64,000 nucleotides of DNA from Nocardia coubleae NBRC 108252 (GTDB taxonomy: Bacteria > Actinomycetota > Actinomycetes > Mycobacteriales > Mycobacteriaceae): positions 62,001-126,000 of the forward strand of contig NZ_BDBD01000018.1 in NCBI RefSeq assembly GCF_001612805.1, written 5' to 3'. A program made the position numbers and the translations under genes. Positions 17,025 through 25,916 of this stretch are shown piece after piece. The notes below the pieces were generated by a model. It worked only from the letters and a program-made list of their open reading frames with translations, did not search any database and had not been told where the DNA came from. Within the stretch, counting starts at the first letter, position 1. Each line of letters starts with the position of its first letter.

Positions 17025-17204
17025 GTGGATTTCAAGAACCTGGCGGACAAGGCGATGGGCCTTGCCTCCCAGCACGCCGACAAGGTCGACGACGTCATCG
17101 AGAAGGCCGGTGACGTGGTGGACAACAAGACCGGCGGCAAATTCGCCGGTCAGGTGGATTCGGCTCAGGAAGCGGCGAAGAACGCGCTGCGCGACAAGAC
17201 CTGA
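17025..17204 (+). CDS. MT0933-family small protein, second copy
   Basis: This 59-residue protein is a paralog of the one before ligD: ASQHADKVDDVIEKAGDVVDNKTGGKFAGQV. It lacks the Pro/Thr-rich tail and is close to the plain form of the MT0933/Rv0909 family. The GTG start has GAGGAG six bases upstream, and TAGGGT at about 16980 may be its -10 box. It is followed by two strong hairpins and a convergent gene. No toxin partner is present. Confidence 0.78.
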   Translation: MDFKNLADKAMGLASQHADKVDDVIEKAGDVVDNKTGGKFAGQVDSAQEAAKNALRDKT

Positions 17205-17210
17205 GGCCGA

Positions 17211-17238
17211 CGGCGGGCCGGCCGCCACCGGCCCGCCG
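17211..17238. terminator. Hairpin 1 between convergent genes
   Basis: CGGCGGGCCGG (17211-17221) pairs perfectly with CCGGCCCGCCG (17228-17238) over a 6-base loop, just after the stop of the small-protein gene. Confidence 0.7.
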
Positions 17239-17241
17239 GAC

Positions 17242-17273
17242 CAACGCGCTGAAAGTTTGCTCCCAGCGCGTTG
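17242..17273. terminator. Hairpin 2 between convergent genes
   Basis: CAACGCGCTG (17242-17251) and CAGCGCGTTG (17264-17273) form a perfect 10-bp stem with a 12-base loop. Together with the adjacent hairpin it can stop transcription from both sides. Confidence 0.65.
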
Positions 17274-17283
17274 CCTGCGGGGA

Positions 17284-17919
17284 TTACCCGGTCTGCGCCC
17301 AGCGGGTGGTGCCAGGGGGAGCGGTCAAGGTGTTGATCAGGTCGATGCCCGCGACGATCAGGGTCGGCCCACCGGCGACGATGGTGCCGATGATCGCACC
17401 GACGGACGCACCGGTGATGAGGCCCGGCAGTGCGCCGACGCCGCCCGCGGCCGCGCCGACGACGAGGCCGATCACCGCGCCGATGGCCATGCCGACGAAG
17501 CTGCCGATGGCGGTGGCCAGGCCGAAGGTCGAGGCGAAATTAGCCTGCGCCGCATAGTTTTCCGAGGGCGAGGCGACCGGGGTGAGGTTCGGGCGCGCGG
17601 TGGCCGCGTCCTTCACGGCGGTCAGTTCGAGCTTGCGGCCCTCGTCGCTGACCGCGTGCGGCAGCGGGTACTCGAGGGCGCCGTCGCGCACCGAAAGCGG
17701 CAGCGACAGCAGAGTGGCGCCCGCTTCGTCGCGGACCTGGACGGCGCCGTCGGTGACGGTGAAGGTGCCGTGCGTGAGGGTGGTGACAACAGTGTTGCCG
17801 ATGAGTTCGGTGCGGTACTCGACGCTCGGCGGCACCGGTTCGGCGTTCGCGACGCCGGTGCCGACGAGTGCTGCCGCGAGCACCGGAATGGCGACCGCGG
17901 CGATCTTACGGATGATCAT
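17284..17919 (-). CDS. Secreted/cell-envelope protein with Gly-rich hydrophobic C-terminal half
   Basis: This 211-residue protein begins with a clear signal peptide (MIIRKIAAVAIPVLAAALVG) and a likely cleavage after VANA. Next comes a beta-rich domain of about 90 residues (VEYRTELIGNTVVTTLTHGTF). The C-terminal half alternates Gly/Ala and hydrophobic residues (FVGMAIGAVIGLVVGAAAGG), resembling glycine-zipper membrane segments. I recognise it as a type common in Nocardia and Rhodococcus, with no known function. Membrane insertion or pore-like assembly is possible but is only inferred from composition. The upstream 210 bases are AT-richer and contain no gene. Confidence 0.8.
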   Translation of the reverse strand: MIIRKIAAVAIPVLAAALVGTGVANAEPVPPSVEYRTELIGNTVVTTLTHGTFTVTDGAVQVRDEAGATLLSLPLSVRDGALEYPLPHAVSDEGRKLELTAVKDAATARPNLTPVASPSENYAAQANFASTFGLATAIGSFVGMAIGAVIGLVVGAAAGGVGALPGLITGASVGAIIGTIVAGGPTLIVAGIDLINTLTAPPGTTRWAQTG

Positions 17920-18129
17920 GTGAACATTCCCATCTGGTTTTCATCAGGAGACGTGCCCAAACGAAGGCGCCGCGTTCGTTGCTTCCCCCGAGAAGCGAGC
18001 GTCGGCACGTGAAAGCGGTCCAGCTCGGTTGTCGATTGAACGCTAGTCGTCTCGATGGTGTCTCACAGGGGAATTCAGATTTTAAACATGAAATTCCTCA
18101 TAGATATACGCTATTACGAGCCGGCTCGT

Positions 18130-18870
18130 TCACAGTGCGGCGTTGAGCCCGAGCGCACCCGCGCAGACCGCGAAAACGATCATGAGGGCGACGGCATCGC
18201 GCCTGGTGGGGGCGCTGGGATGGGCCGTCAGCATGCCCGTGCCACCACGCGCGGTGATGGCCTCGGCCAGTTCGCCCGCCCGCCGCGACGACACCGCCAT
18301 GCACGCGGTGAGAATGTCGATGAGCGGATTCGCGTCGGAGGCGCGGTGCAGCAGGCTCTCCTTGGGGCGCAGCTTGCGAGCCGCGCGCAGCACCCGGATC
18401 TCGTCGAGCAGCAGCGGCAGCCCGCGCAGAGTGAGCGCGACGACCACCGCCCACTCGTCGACCGGCAGCCGCAGCTTGCGCAGCGGGGCGCCGAGCTTGG
18501 CCAGCGCCGGGGCCACCTCACCCATCGGGGTGGTGAACGCGATCAGCAGCGAGGCCGCGACCAGCACCAGGCCGAACACGACCACCTGTGCGTAGACCAG
18601 CACACCGCGCGTTCCGTTGGGGATGTTGACCAGCGCGCCGAGCACGATCAGTCCCCAGAACCACAGCGGCAGGCGCGGCAGCGCGCCCAGCGGAATCCTG
18701 GCCAGCACGGCGATCGCGATGAGGAACGCGATGATCACGCCGAGCACCGGCCACGCGGGCCAGAACATCAGCAGCAGGCTGATGGTGAACGCCGCGATCA
18801 TCTTGGTGCCGGCCCACAGGCGGTGCACCACGCTGTTCACGGGTACCTCGCGCAACAAAACGGTGCTCAT
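18130..18870 (-). CDS. ECF transporter transmembrane protein EcfT
   Basis: This 246-residue integral membrane protein couples the ATPases of an energy-coupling-factor vitamin/metal importer to a substrate-binding subunit. It has an N-terminal run of hydrophobic helices (FTISLLLMFWPAWPVLGVII onward). The long cytosolic coupling helices carry the Ala-Arg signatures LRAARKLRP and SSRRAGELAEAITARGG, diagnostic for EcfT/CbiQ. The ATG overlaps the stop of the upstream ATPase fusion by 4 bases. The pair corresponds to Rv2325c-Rv2326c as I recall. Confidence 0.9.
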   Translation of the reverse strand: MSTVLLREVPVNSVVHRLWAGTKMIAAFTISLLLMFWPAWPVLGVIIAFLIAIAVLARIPLGALPRLPLWFWGLIVLGALVNIPNGTRGVLVYAQVVVFGLVLVAASLLIAFTTPMGEVAPALAKLGAPLRKLRLPVDEWAVVVALTLRGLPLLLDEIRVLRAARKLRPKESLLHRASDANPLIDILTACMAVSSRRAGELAEAITARGGTGMLTAHPSAPTRRDAVALMIVFAVCAGALGLNAAL

Positions 18871-20960
18871 CGGGCCACTCCGTTCCCCGGCTCGTTGCGT
18901 GAATTGTCCAGTCGCCACAGCGGTTCGGTGTGCGCGGCGACAGCGCCCACGGTCTGGCGCGCGGTCTCGACGATCACCCCGGAATCCAGGTGGACGGTGC
19001 GATCACACACCACCGACACATCGGCCACATCGTGGGAGATGACGATCAGGGTGAGGCCCGAATCACGCAGACGGGCAAGCAGTTCCACCACTTCGGCGCG
19101 GCCCTGCGGGTCGAGTCCGGCCAGCGGTTCGTCCAGGACGACGACCTGGGGATGGCTGGCGACCATCGCCGCGAGGACCACCCGTTTTGCCTGACCGCCG
19201 CTGAGTTCGTCGACCGAGCGGGCCGCGAAGGCCCGGTCGAGGCCGACCGCGTCGAGCGCGCGGCCCACCGCGCCGGAACCGGTGGCCTTGCCGCCCCAAT
19301 CGGCGATCTCCTCGCCGACCGTCTGCTTCTGCAGTTGCAGGCGGGAATGCTGGAACGCCAGGGTGACGCGACCGATCTGCTTGTCGACCGGGGTGCCGCG
19401 CAGTTCGCAGCGGCCCTCGCTCGGGGCGATCAGGCCGGCGATGATCCAGGCCAGTGTCGACTTGCCCGACCCGTTGCCGCCGACCACGAGCAGTGCCTCG
19501 CCGCGGCGCACCGACAGGTCGACACCGTGCAGGGCCGGTGCCTCCCACGGTGTGCCCCGGTTGTAGGTGTGGCGCACGTCGGTGAGCTCGAGGATGGGTT
19601 CGCCCATCGGGGCCCGGCGCCGGTCGCGGGCCGGTTGCGGCCAGGCCGCGAGCCGGTCGACCATGCGGCCCTGCGCCAGGTGGATCACCCGGCCCGCGGC
19701 GCTCGCGTCGGCTTCGTGGTGGGTCACCAGGACCACGGCGGTGCCGTGCCGCTCGGGCAGCCGGGCCAGCAGGGCGACCAGGTCGCGGCGGCCGTCCGGA
19801 TCGATCATCGAGGTGGCTTCGTCGGCGATCAGCAGGGCCGGTCGCCGGGCCAGGGCCGCGGCGACGGCGAGGCGCTGCTGTTGGCCCCCGGAGAGGGTGG
19901 CGGTTTCGCGGCGGCCCATACCGTCGAGGCCGACCTCGGCGAGCAGCGCGTCCACGTCGACCTGGGCGGCGAGTTCGGGCGGCAGGCCCCACACCACGTC
20001 GTCGGCGACGGAGACACCGAGGGTCTGGCTCTCGGGACGTTGCAGCACCAGCGCGGTGCCGCCGAGTTTGCCGAGGCCCGCGGAGCCCGGCCGGTCGACG
20101 GCGCCGGAGGTCGGTGGTCTGCCCGCGAGCACCCGCGTGAGCGTGGATTTGCCCGACCCGTTGTGCCCGACCACGGCGACGAACTCGCCGGGCCGGATGG
20201 TGAGGTCGATATCGGCGAGCGCGTCGGTGGTGGCTCCCGGATACCGGAAGCCGACGCCGTGCAGGGAGACGGGCAGCGGCGCGATCTGCCGGTCGTCCTC
20301 GGGTGCGTCGAGGCGGTCGCTGCCCGGCAGCCACCGCAGCCGGTCGAGCACCGAGCCGAGCACGAACCAGGAGACGACGGTGCTCACGAATACGCCGAGC
20401 GCGACCGAGCCGCCGATGTAGAGCCACCACCAGCGCAGCACGGCATCGGTGGCCTCGGTCGCCATCCGGCCGAGCGGTTCGAGTTGCGCCTGTCGTTCGG
20501 CGAGGTTGTTGATGCCCTCGGCGGTGCTGCGGATGGCGTCGAAGAACAGCTGCCTGGTCCGGGCGAACAGCAGCAGGCTCGCCACGGAGAACAACCCCCA
20601 GCCGAGGCCCGCGACCAGCCCGAGCGCCAGCACGGCGGCGAATCCGCCACCTCGTCGTTTGACGATGCCGACGATCCCGGCGATGGTCGCGGCGCCGAGC
20701 ATCCCGAGCGCGGGCATGATCCCCGCCGCCACGAACGTCACCAGTCCGGCGGCGACAGTCGCGGTGACCAGCGCCCGCAGCCGGTAACGGTGGGCCAGCA
20801 GCCCGAGCGGAACGGCCGCGACCAGCTGCAACGCGGCCGCCATCGGCACCAGCGACCCCACGGTGATGAGACCGACGGTGAGCCCCGCCATCACCGCCCC
20901 GGTGGCCAGCTCGATGGGACGCAGTGGTCCGCGAGGAAGATCCGCGGGCTTGTGATTCAC
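18867..20960 (-). CDS. ECF transporter fusion: membrane domain plus two ATPase domains
   Basis: This 697-residue protein fuses a membrane domain (about 1-205, several hydrophobic helices, possibly the substrate-binding S component) to two ABC ATPases. ATPase 1 has Walker A GHNGSGKST near 262, signature LSGGQQQR and Walker B LLIADEAT. ATPase 2 has Walker A GGNGSGKST near 495, signature LSGGQAKR and VVVLDEPLAGLD. A longer open frame reaches 22016, but the GTG at 20960 fits the family and gives the same length I remember for Rv2326c. Substrate is not known; no riboswitch is visible in the short upstream gap. Confidence 0.88.
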   Translation of the reverse strand: MNHKPADLPRGPLRPIELATGAVMAGLTVGLITVGSLVPMAAALQLVAAVPLGLLAHRYRLRALVTATVAAGLVTFVAAGIMPALGMLGAATIAGIVGIVKRRGGGFAAVLALGLVAGLGWGLFSVASLLLFARTRQLFFDAIRSTAEGINNLAERQAQLEPLGRMATEATDAVLRWWWLYIGGSVALGVFVSTVVSWFVLGSVLDRLRWLPGSDRLDAPEDDRQIAPLPVSLHGVGFRYPGATTDALADIDLTIRPGEFVAVVGHNGSGKSTLTRVLAGRPPTSGAVDRPGSAGLGKLGGTALVLQRPESQTLGVSVADDVVWGLPPELAAQVDVDALLAEVGLDGMGRRETATLSGGQQQRLAVAAALARRPALLIADEATSMIDPDGRRDLVALLARLPERHGTAVVLVTHHEADASAAGRVIHLAQGRMVDRLAAWPQPARDRRRAPMGEPILELTDVRHTYNRGTPWEAPALHGVDLSVRRGEALLVVGGNGSGKSTLAWIIAGLIAPSEGRCELRGTPVDKQIGRVTLAFQHSRLQLQKQTVGEEIADWGGKATGSGAVGRALDAVGLDRAFAARSVDELSGGQAKRVVLAAMVASHPQVVVLDEPLAGLDPQGRAEVVELLARLRDSGLTLIVISHDVADVSVVCDRTVHLDSGVIVETARQTVGAVAAHTEPLWRLDNSRNEPGNGVAR

Positions 20961-21043
20961 GTGTCCAGTCTGCCAGGGGGTTGCCCCACCGGGATATGCG
21001 CGGCGTGTGGATTGTGTGTGGATCCGGTGGGCACCCGTGGTCG

Positions 21044-21049
21044 TAGGCT
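21044..21049 (+). promoter_or_regulatory. -10 box of a leaderless promoter for the SARP regulator
   Basis: TAGGCT lies exactly at -12 to -7 before the GTG at 21056, with no Shine-Dalgarno sequence. This supports the start choice. Confidence 0.55.
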
Positions 21050-21055
21050 TGGTCG

Positions 21056-23848
21056 GTGCACGAAGACGGCCGCTCGGAGCGTTTCCACTGCGCGGTGCTC
21101 GGGCCGCTGCGAGTCCACGCCCCCGGCGGCGACGAGGTGACGCCCGCCGGGGTGTTACCGAGGCGGCTGCTCGCGCTGTTGCTGCTCCGGCGTGGTGCGG
21201 TGGTGTCCTCGGACGCGGCGATCGAGCTGTTGTGGCCGGGCGAACGGCCGAGCAATCCGGCGGCGGCCCTGCACAACCATGTGTCCCGGTTGCGCCGGGT
21301 GCTCCCGGAAGCGATCGCTTCGGCCGGTGACGGGTATCGCCTGGATCCGGGCCGGGTACTGGTCGATGCCGACGAACTCGCCGCGATCCTCGACAGCGGC
21401 GGCTCGGCCGAGGAGATCCTGCGCCGCTGGGTGGGGCCCGCCTACCCGGAACTCGACATGGTCGACGACGCGCGCGCTGAATCGGCGCGGCTGGAGGATC
21501 GGCGGGTGCGGGCCGTCGAGTCCGAGACGGCCCGCCTGCTGGCCGAGGGACGCACCGACGGTGTGGCGGCTCGCCTGCGCGCGCTGGTCGACGAGTATCC
21601 GCTGCGAGAGCACCTGCGCGCCTTGCTGATCGACGCACTCGCCGCCACGGGCAGGCCCGCCGACGCCCTGCGGGTGTACGACGAATTCCGCAGGCTGCTG
21701 GCAGCCGAACTCGGCACCGAGCCGTCGCAACCATTGCGGGACAGGTACCGGCAGTTGCTCGCCGGTGAGGTGGAAACCGGTGCACCCCAGCCGCTTCCGC
21801 TGCCGGTGACGCCACTGATCGGGCGCGACGACCTGCTCGCGGAGGCACGCGCGGCGCAGGCAGGCCATCGCCTGCTGACCCTCGTGGGCCCCGGCGGGGT
21901 CGGCAAGACCCGTGTGATGCTGGAGCTGGGACGTGGGCACGCCGGCTCGCCGGTGGTGTGGTGCGAACTCGCCGCGACGGATGTCGACGGTGCGGTCGCG
22001 GCGGTCGCCGCCGCACTTGCCATCGATGTGCGCCCCGGCATCCCGCTCGGCGAACGCATCGCCGGTGTGATCGGCGAGTCGGAAATGCTTGTACTCCTTG
22101 ACAATTGCGAGCACGTCGTCGAGCCGATCGCCGCGCTGGTCGAGCTCCTGCTCAGTCGCTGTCCGCACGTGCGGATCGTCGCGACCAGCCGCGAGCGGCT
22201 GCGGGTGGCCGGTGAGCAGGTTCGCCGGGTGCCGCCGCTCGCGGTCGGTGACAACTCGCCCGCCGTCGCCCTGTTCCTCGAACGGGCCGCCTCTGTCACC
22301 GGCGACCTGCGGCTCGAACCCGCTGCCCTCGCCCGGATCGGTGACATCGTGTCCCGGCTCGATGGGCTGCCGCTGGCCATCGAGCTCGCCGCGGCCCGGA
22401 TGTACTCCCACGACGTGGCGGAGATCGCGGCCGGACTCGACCGCCAATTCGATTTCCTCTCGGCCGGATACCGCACCGCGACCAGGCACGGTTCGCTCGC
22501 CGCAGCTGTCGCGTGGTCGGTGGATCTGCTCGATCGCCCACTGCGCGAGACGTTTACGAGCCTGTCGGTGTTCGCCGGACCGTTCGATGTGGCGGCGGCC
22601 GCCGCCGTCTGCGATATCGAGCTCGGTGTCGCGGCCGACAGGTTGACCGCGCTCACCGAACGCTCACTCGTCCTGCGCGCGCCCGGTCGTCGCTACGCGT
22701 TGCTCGAAACCCTGCGCACCTTCGGCCGCACCGCGCGTGCCACCGCCGACGACGGCGCGGGGGCTCGCCACGCCGCCTACTTCGTGGACTGGGCGGAACG
22801 CACCTGCCGGGAGCTGGCCGACTCGGCCACCGCCATAACCCGCGTCGACGACACGATCACCGAACTGCACCGTGCCCTGCACTGGCTCCTCGACCACGGC
22901 GACACCCCTCGCGCCGCCCGTCTCGTCGCCGCCCTGATGGACTACGGCCTGCTCAGGCTCCGCCCCGACGTCCTCGCCTGGTCGGAGCTGGTACTCGCCG
23001 CCGAGCCCGAGCCGACGGGCCGGCTCGCTGCCGAGGTGCTGGCGGCCGCGGCGTACGCCCGGTGGATGGCCGGTGACCTGCCCGGCGCCTACGATCGCGC
23101 CGGCCGGGCCCTCGCCGCCTGCGACGACCCGCCTTACAACGCCTACGGTGCGTACGGCGTCTGCGAGCTGTTCTCGGGGCGGTTCGAGGAGTCCGCACAG
23201 TGGTATCGCCGTGCTTCGGAGATTCCCGGCCGCGAGGTGCCCAATATGGACAGCGCGACGTGGACGATGCTGCTCGGCTACGCGGGTGACCCGAGCGTCG
23301 GTCAGCGCTCGGCGGAGCTGGCCGCCGCGACGATCGTCTCCCCGTACACGGCATACAACCTCTACTGCGCCGGTGAGGCCGTCCTCGATGTCGACCCGGA
23401 TCGGGCGCGCGGTCTGCTCGACCGTGCCCTGCGGATGGCCGAGGCGACCGGCACCACCTTCGTCACCGGCGTCGCTGGTGCGTCGCGGGCCTCGCTCGAC
23501 GTGCGCTCGGGTCGCACCGCCGAGGCAGCGGCCGCCTATCCGGCCCTGTTGCGCGCCTGGCAGCGGGCGGGCATGTGGTCCACCCAGTGGGTGATGCTCC
23601 GGTCGATCGCGCTGCTGCTCGAGCAACTCGGCCGCGCACAACGAGCGGCCGTGCTCGACGGCGCGATCCGCGCCGCCACCGCCGAAGCACCGCTCGGTTC
23701 GGACCGTGAGGTGCTCGACCAGTTGTCGAAGCGATTGCGCGACGAACTGGGCGCGGACCTCTTCGAGCAGGCCCGGCGCTTCGGTGCGAGCCTCGGCAAC
23801 GACGCGCTGATCGGCTACACCCTCGCGGCCCTCGGCCCGCAGGCCTGA
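21056..23848 (+). CDS. SARP/BTAD-type transcriptional activator with NTPase domain (AfsR-like)
   Basis: This 930-residue cytosolic regulator begins with an OmpR-like winged helix (about 1-90, LLALLLLRRGAVVSSDAAIELLW). A bacterial transcriptional activation domain (about 95-240, ending LRVYDEFRRLLAAELGTEPS) follows. Next is a STAND/NB-ARC ATPase with Walker A GPGGVGKTR near 278 and Walker B MLVLLDNCEH, then a long alpha-helical TPR-like C-terminus. Such proteins switch on secondary metabolism or stress genes. The nearest candidate targets are its neighbours, since no biosynthetic cluster is adjacent. A hairpin spans its stop codon. Confidence 0.9.
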   Translation: MHEDGRSERFHCAVLGPLRVHAPGGDEVTPAGVLPRRLLALLLLRRGAVVSSDAAIELLWPGERPSNPAAALHNHVSRLRRVLPEAIASAGDGYRLDPGRVLVDADELAAILDSGGSAEEILRRWVGPAYPELDMVDDARAESARLEDRRVRAVESETARLLAEGRTDGVAARLRALVDEYPLREHLRALLIDALAATGRPADALRVYDEFRRLLAAELGTEPSQPLRDRYRQLLAGEVETGAPQPLPLPVTPLIGRDDLLAEARAAQAGHRLLTLVGPGGVGKTRVMLELGRGHAGSPVVWCELAATDVDGAVAAVAAALAIDVRPGIPLGERIAGVIGESEMLVLLDNCEHVVEPIAALVELLLSRCPHVRIVATSRERLRVAGEQVRRVPPLAVGDNSPAVALFLERAASVTGDLRLEPAALARIGDIVSRLDGLPLAIELAAARMYSHDVAEIAAGLDRQFDFLSAGYRTATRHGSLAAAVAWSVDLLDRPLRETFTSLSVFAGPFDVAAAAAVCDIELGVAADRLTALTERSLVLRAPGRRYALLETLRTFGRTARATADDGAGARHAAYFVDWAERTCRELADSATAITRVDDTITELHRALHWLLDHGDTPRAARLVAALMDYGLLRLRPDVLAWSELVLAAEPEPTGRLAAEVLAAAAYARWMAGDLPGAYDRAGRALAACDDPPYNAYGAYGVCELFSGRFEESAQWYRRASEIPGREVPNMDSATWTMLLGYAGDPSVGQRSAELAAATIVSPYTAYNLYCAGEAVLDVDPDRARGLLDRALRMAEATGTTFVTGVAGASRASLDVRSGRTAEAAAAYPALLRAWQRAGMWSTQWVMLRSIALLLEQLGRAQRAAVLDGAIRAATAEAPLGSDREVLDQLSKRLRDELGADLFEQARRFGASLGNDALIGYTLAALGPQA

Positions 23849-23863
23849 AAGCGCCTGCGGGCC
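23834..23863. terminator. Hairpin overlapping the SARP stop codon
   Basis: GGCCCGCAGGC (23834-23844) pairs with GCCTGCGGGCC (23853-23863), 11 bp, with the TGA in the 8-base loop. It lies between convergent gene ends. Confidence 0.6.
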
Positions 23864-23869
23864 CGCGGA

Positions 23870-25048
23870 TCACCAGCGCGGCTGTTCGTCGATGATGCCG
23901 AGCACCGCCTTGCCGACCATCTCGTGGGTCAGCGCGTCGTTGCCGGGATGAAATCCCCCGCAGCGCACATCGCGGTAGAGGCGTTCGAGCTCGTTGCCCG
24001 CGAACATGCCCGCTCCGCCCACCACATCGAGCGCGGTGTCCACCACTCGTTTGGCGCCTTCCACGGCCCGCCATTTCATCGAGTAGACCTTCGGCACCCA
24101 GTCGGCGCCGTGATCGGTACCGGCCACCCAGTCGGCGGTGAAACCGGTCAGGACGGCAGCGGCGGCGTCGAGTTCCAGATACATCGTGGCGATCTGGTGC
24201 TGCACGAACGGGTTGTAGGCGTAGGCGCCGCGCTCGATCGCCATCGACTTCTTGTTCCGCGCGTGGGCCACCGCCAGTTCCAGTGCGCGGTCGGCGATGC
24301 CGAGGTAGACGGCACCCATGAGCGCCAGCGGCCACATCGTCATCCCCATCAGGAACGGGTGGTCCGCATCGCCTGCGGGCACCACGCAGCCGATCCGGCT
24401 GTCGGGGACGAACACCTCGTCGAGCCGGGTGTCGTAGCTCTGCGTCGCCCGCATGCCGAGGGTGTCCCAGTTCTCGACGACGTCGGCGCCTTCGGAACCG
24501 CGTTTCACGAAGGCGTGCACCACTTTCGGGCCGCCCTCGGCATCGACGTCGAGGGCGTGCGCGCCGAGCCACGACCACGCCGGTCCGTTGGAACCGAACT
24601 GTTTGTGCCCGGTCAGCCGGTAACCGCCGTCGACGCGGCGCGCCTGACAGGTGGACAGCAGCACCGGAATGTCGTTGCCCGCCTCGGCATGCCCCGCCGC
24701 GAACACCTCGCCCGCGAGGGCCGCGGTGTAGATCCAGTCGACCGAATGATCTCCCGCCCTCGCCATTTCGTTGGCGATGCCGATCCAGTAGGAGTGCATC
24801 GTCATCGCCAGCGCGGTGGCGGGGGCGTAGCGGGCGAGGCGTCGTTGACTCGCCGCGAGCTGGGCCAGGTCGAGACCCCACCCGCCGCGCTCGGCCGGAA
24901 CCGCCGCGGCGAGGTAGCCGATACCGCGCAGCTCGGCGAGGTCCTCGGCGAAGTAGGTGTTGGTGCGGTCGTGGCCCGCGGCGCGGGCCCGGAACCGTTC
25001 CAGCATGTCGATCGGGATGTTGCGGGTTTCGCTGATGGTCTGAGTCAT
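23870..25048 (-). CDS. Acyl-CoA-dehydrogenase-fold flavoprotein lacking the usual catalytic Glu motif
   Basis: This 392-residue protein has the three-part acyl-CoA dehydrogenase layout: an all-helical N-terminus, a central beta domain (GYRLTGHKQFGSNGPAWSW, WDTLGMRATQSYDTRLDEVFVP) and a C-terminal helical domain ending RDVRCGGFHPGNDALTHEMVGK. The central domain binds FAD in this family. Where true dehydrogenases carry YEGTNQ/FEGT, this one has HPGND, so alpha-beta dehydrogenation by the standard base is doubtful. Related proteins act as flavin-dependent monooxygenases or nitroalkane oxidases. No reductase partner is adjacent. Function unresolved. Confidence 0.8.
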   Translation of the reverse strand: MTQTISETRNIPIDMLERFRARAAGHDRTNTYFAEDLAELRGIGYLAAAVPAERGGWGLDLAQLAASQRRLARYAPATALAMTMHSYWIGIANEMARAGDHSVDWIYTAALAGEVFAAGHAEAGNDIPVLLSTCQARRVDGGYRLTGHKQFGSNGPAWSWLGAHALDVDAEGGPKVVHAFVKRGSEGADVVENWDTLGMRATQSYDTRLDEVFVPDSRIGCVVPAGDADHPFLMGMTMWPLALMGAVYLGIADRALELAVAHARNKKSMAIERGAYAYNPFVQHQIATMYLELDAAAAVLTGFTADWVAGTDHGADWVPKVYSMKWRAVEGAKRVVDTALDVVGGAGMFAGNELERLYRDVRCGGFHPGNDALTHEMVGKAVLGIIDEQPRW

Positions 25049-25097
25049 GCGGCCACTGTCCGGGCAGGCCCTGTCACCGCGCTGTCATTCGCTGTCA

Positions 25098-25129
25098 CGG
25101 CCGCCCACCGGCCCGCGCGTGGGCGGCCG
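25098..25129 (-). terminator. Hairpin downstream of the metallophosphoesterase gene
   Basis: CGGCCGCCCAC (25098-25108) and GTGGGCGGCCG (25119-25129) form an 11-bp perfect stem with a 10-base loop, eight bases past the gene end on the minus strand. Confidence 0.6.
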
Positions 25130-25136
25130 CGCCGGT

Positions 25137-25916
25137 TCAGGTCAGCGGTTCCGCCAGCCAGCCGCCCATCGCCACCGTGCGGAAATGTGTTGTTAGAGCG
25201 TGGTTTTCGTCGATTACATGCAATGCGATGGCCGGGTCGGGTGCGTAGTCCATCACGCGGTGCGGCGGGGTGATCTCCCATTCGCCGCCGAGGACCGAGG
25301 CGGTGCTCGGGCCGGTGATCATCGGCTTGCCCGCGAAGGTGGTGGCGATGGGGGAGTGGGCGTGGCCGGTGAGGACGCCGATGATGCGCTGGTCGCCCGC
25401 GACGATGGCGGCCAGGCGACCGGGATCGGCCAGCGCGATCACGTCGACGATCGGGCTGAACAGGTGGTTCGGCGGGTGGTGCAGGGCGATGAGGATCGGG
25501 CCGTCGGCGGGCGCCTCGGCCAGGGCGGCGCGTAGCCACGTGTATGTGTCCTCGGACAGCGCACCGCTCGGCTCGCCGGGGATGCTGGAATCGAGCATGA
25601 GGATCGTCAGCGGGCCGACGCGGTTGGCGCTGTTGATGGGTGCCGTGGAGGCGGGCTCGCCGAGCAGGCCGGTGCGGAAGTTCGCGCGGTCGTCGTGGTT
25701 GCCGGGGAGCAGGTAGACCGGGACGTCGGCGGTCAGGGCCAGGCGCGCCTCGGCGTACTGCTCGGGTCTGCCGGAATCGGTGATGTCGCCGGTGACGAGG
25801 ATGACGTCGGGCCTGCGCGGCAGGTCCGCCAGATAGCCCATCACCGCCTCGACCCGTTCGGTATTGCGTGCGCTGAGGTCGAAATGGGTGTCGCTGAGCT
25901 GAGCCGCCAGGATCAT
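25137..25916 (-). CDS. Calcineurin-like metallophosphoesterase (CpdA / Rv0805 type)
   Basis: This 259-residue cytosolic enzyme probably cleaves phosphodiesters, with 3',5'-cyclic nucleotides the family's best-known substrates. All five metal motifs are in order: LSDTHFD at the N-terminus, VTGDITD, PGNHDD, LHHPP and TGHAHS. The class-III adenylate cyclase at 27.5 kb makes a cAMP link plausible, but the two genes are about 1.6 kb apart and not in one operon. It lies between the flavoprotein gene and an AT-richer intergenic region. Confidence 0.9.
   Translation of the reverse strand: MILAAQLSDTHFDLSARNTERVEAVMGYLADLPRRPDVILVTGDITDSGRPEQYAEARLALTADVPVYLLPGNHDDRANFRTGLLGEPASTAPINSANRVGPLTILMLDSSIPGEPSGALSEDTYTWLRAALAEAPADGPILIALHHPPNHLFSPIVDVIALADPGRLAAIVAGDQRIIGVLTGHAHSPIATTFAGKPMITGPSTASVLGGEWEITPPHRVMDYAPDPAIALHVIDENHALTTHFRTVAMGGWLAEPLT

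Noticed and set aside
14383..17204. Toxin-antitoxin systems around the two MT0933-family genes.
   Set aside because: No toxin-like gene adjoins either copy: ligD, an MBL hydrolase and a secreted protein are the neighbours.
20961..22016. N-terminal extension of the ECF fusion frame into the SARP gene.
   Set aside because: The extra 350 residues are Arg/Pro-rich shadow sequence, and the GTG at 20960 gives the family length of 697 residues.
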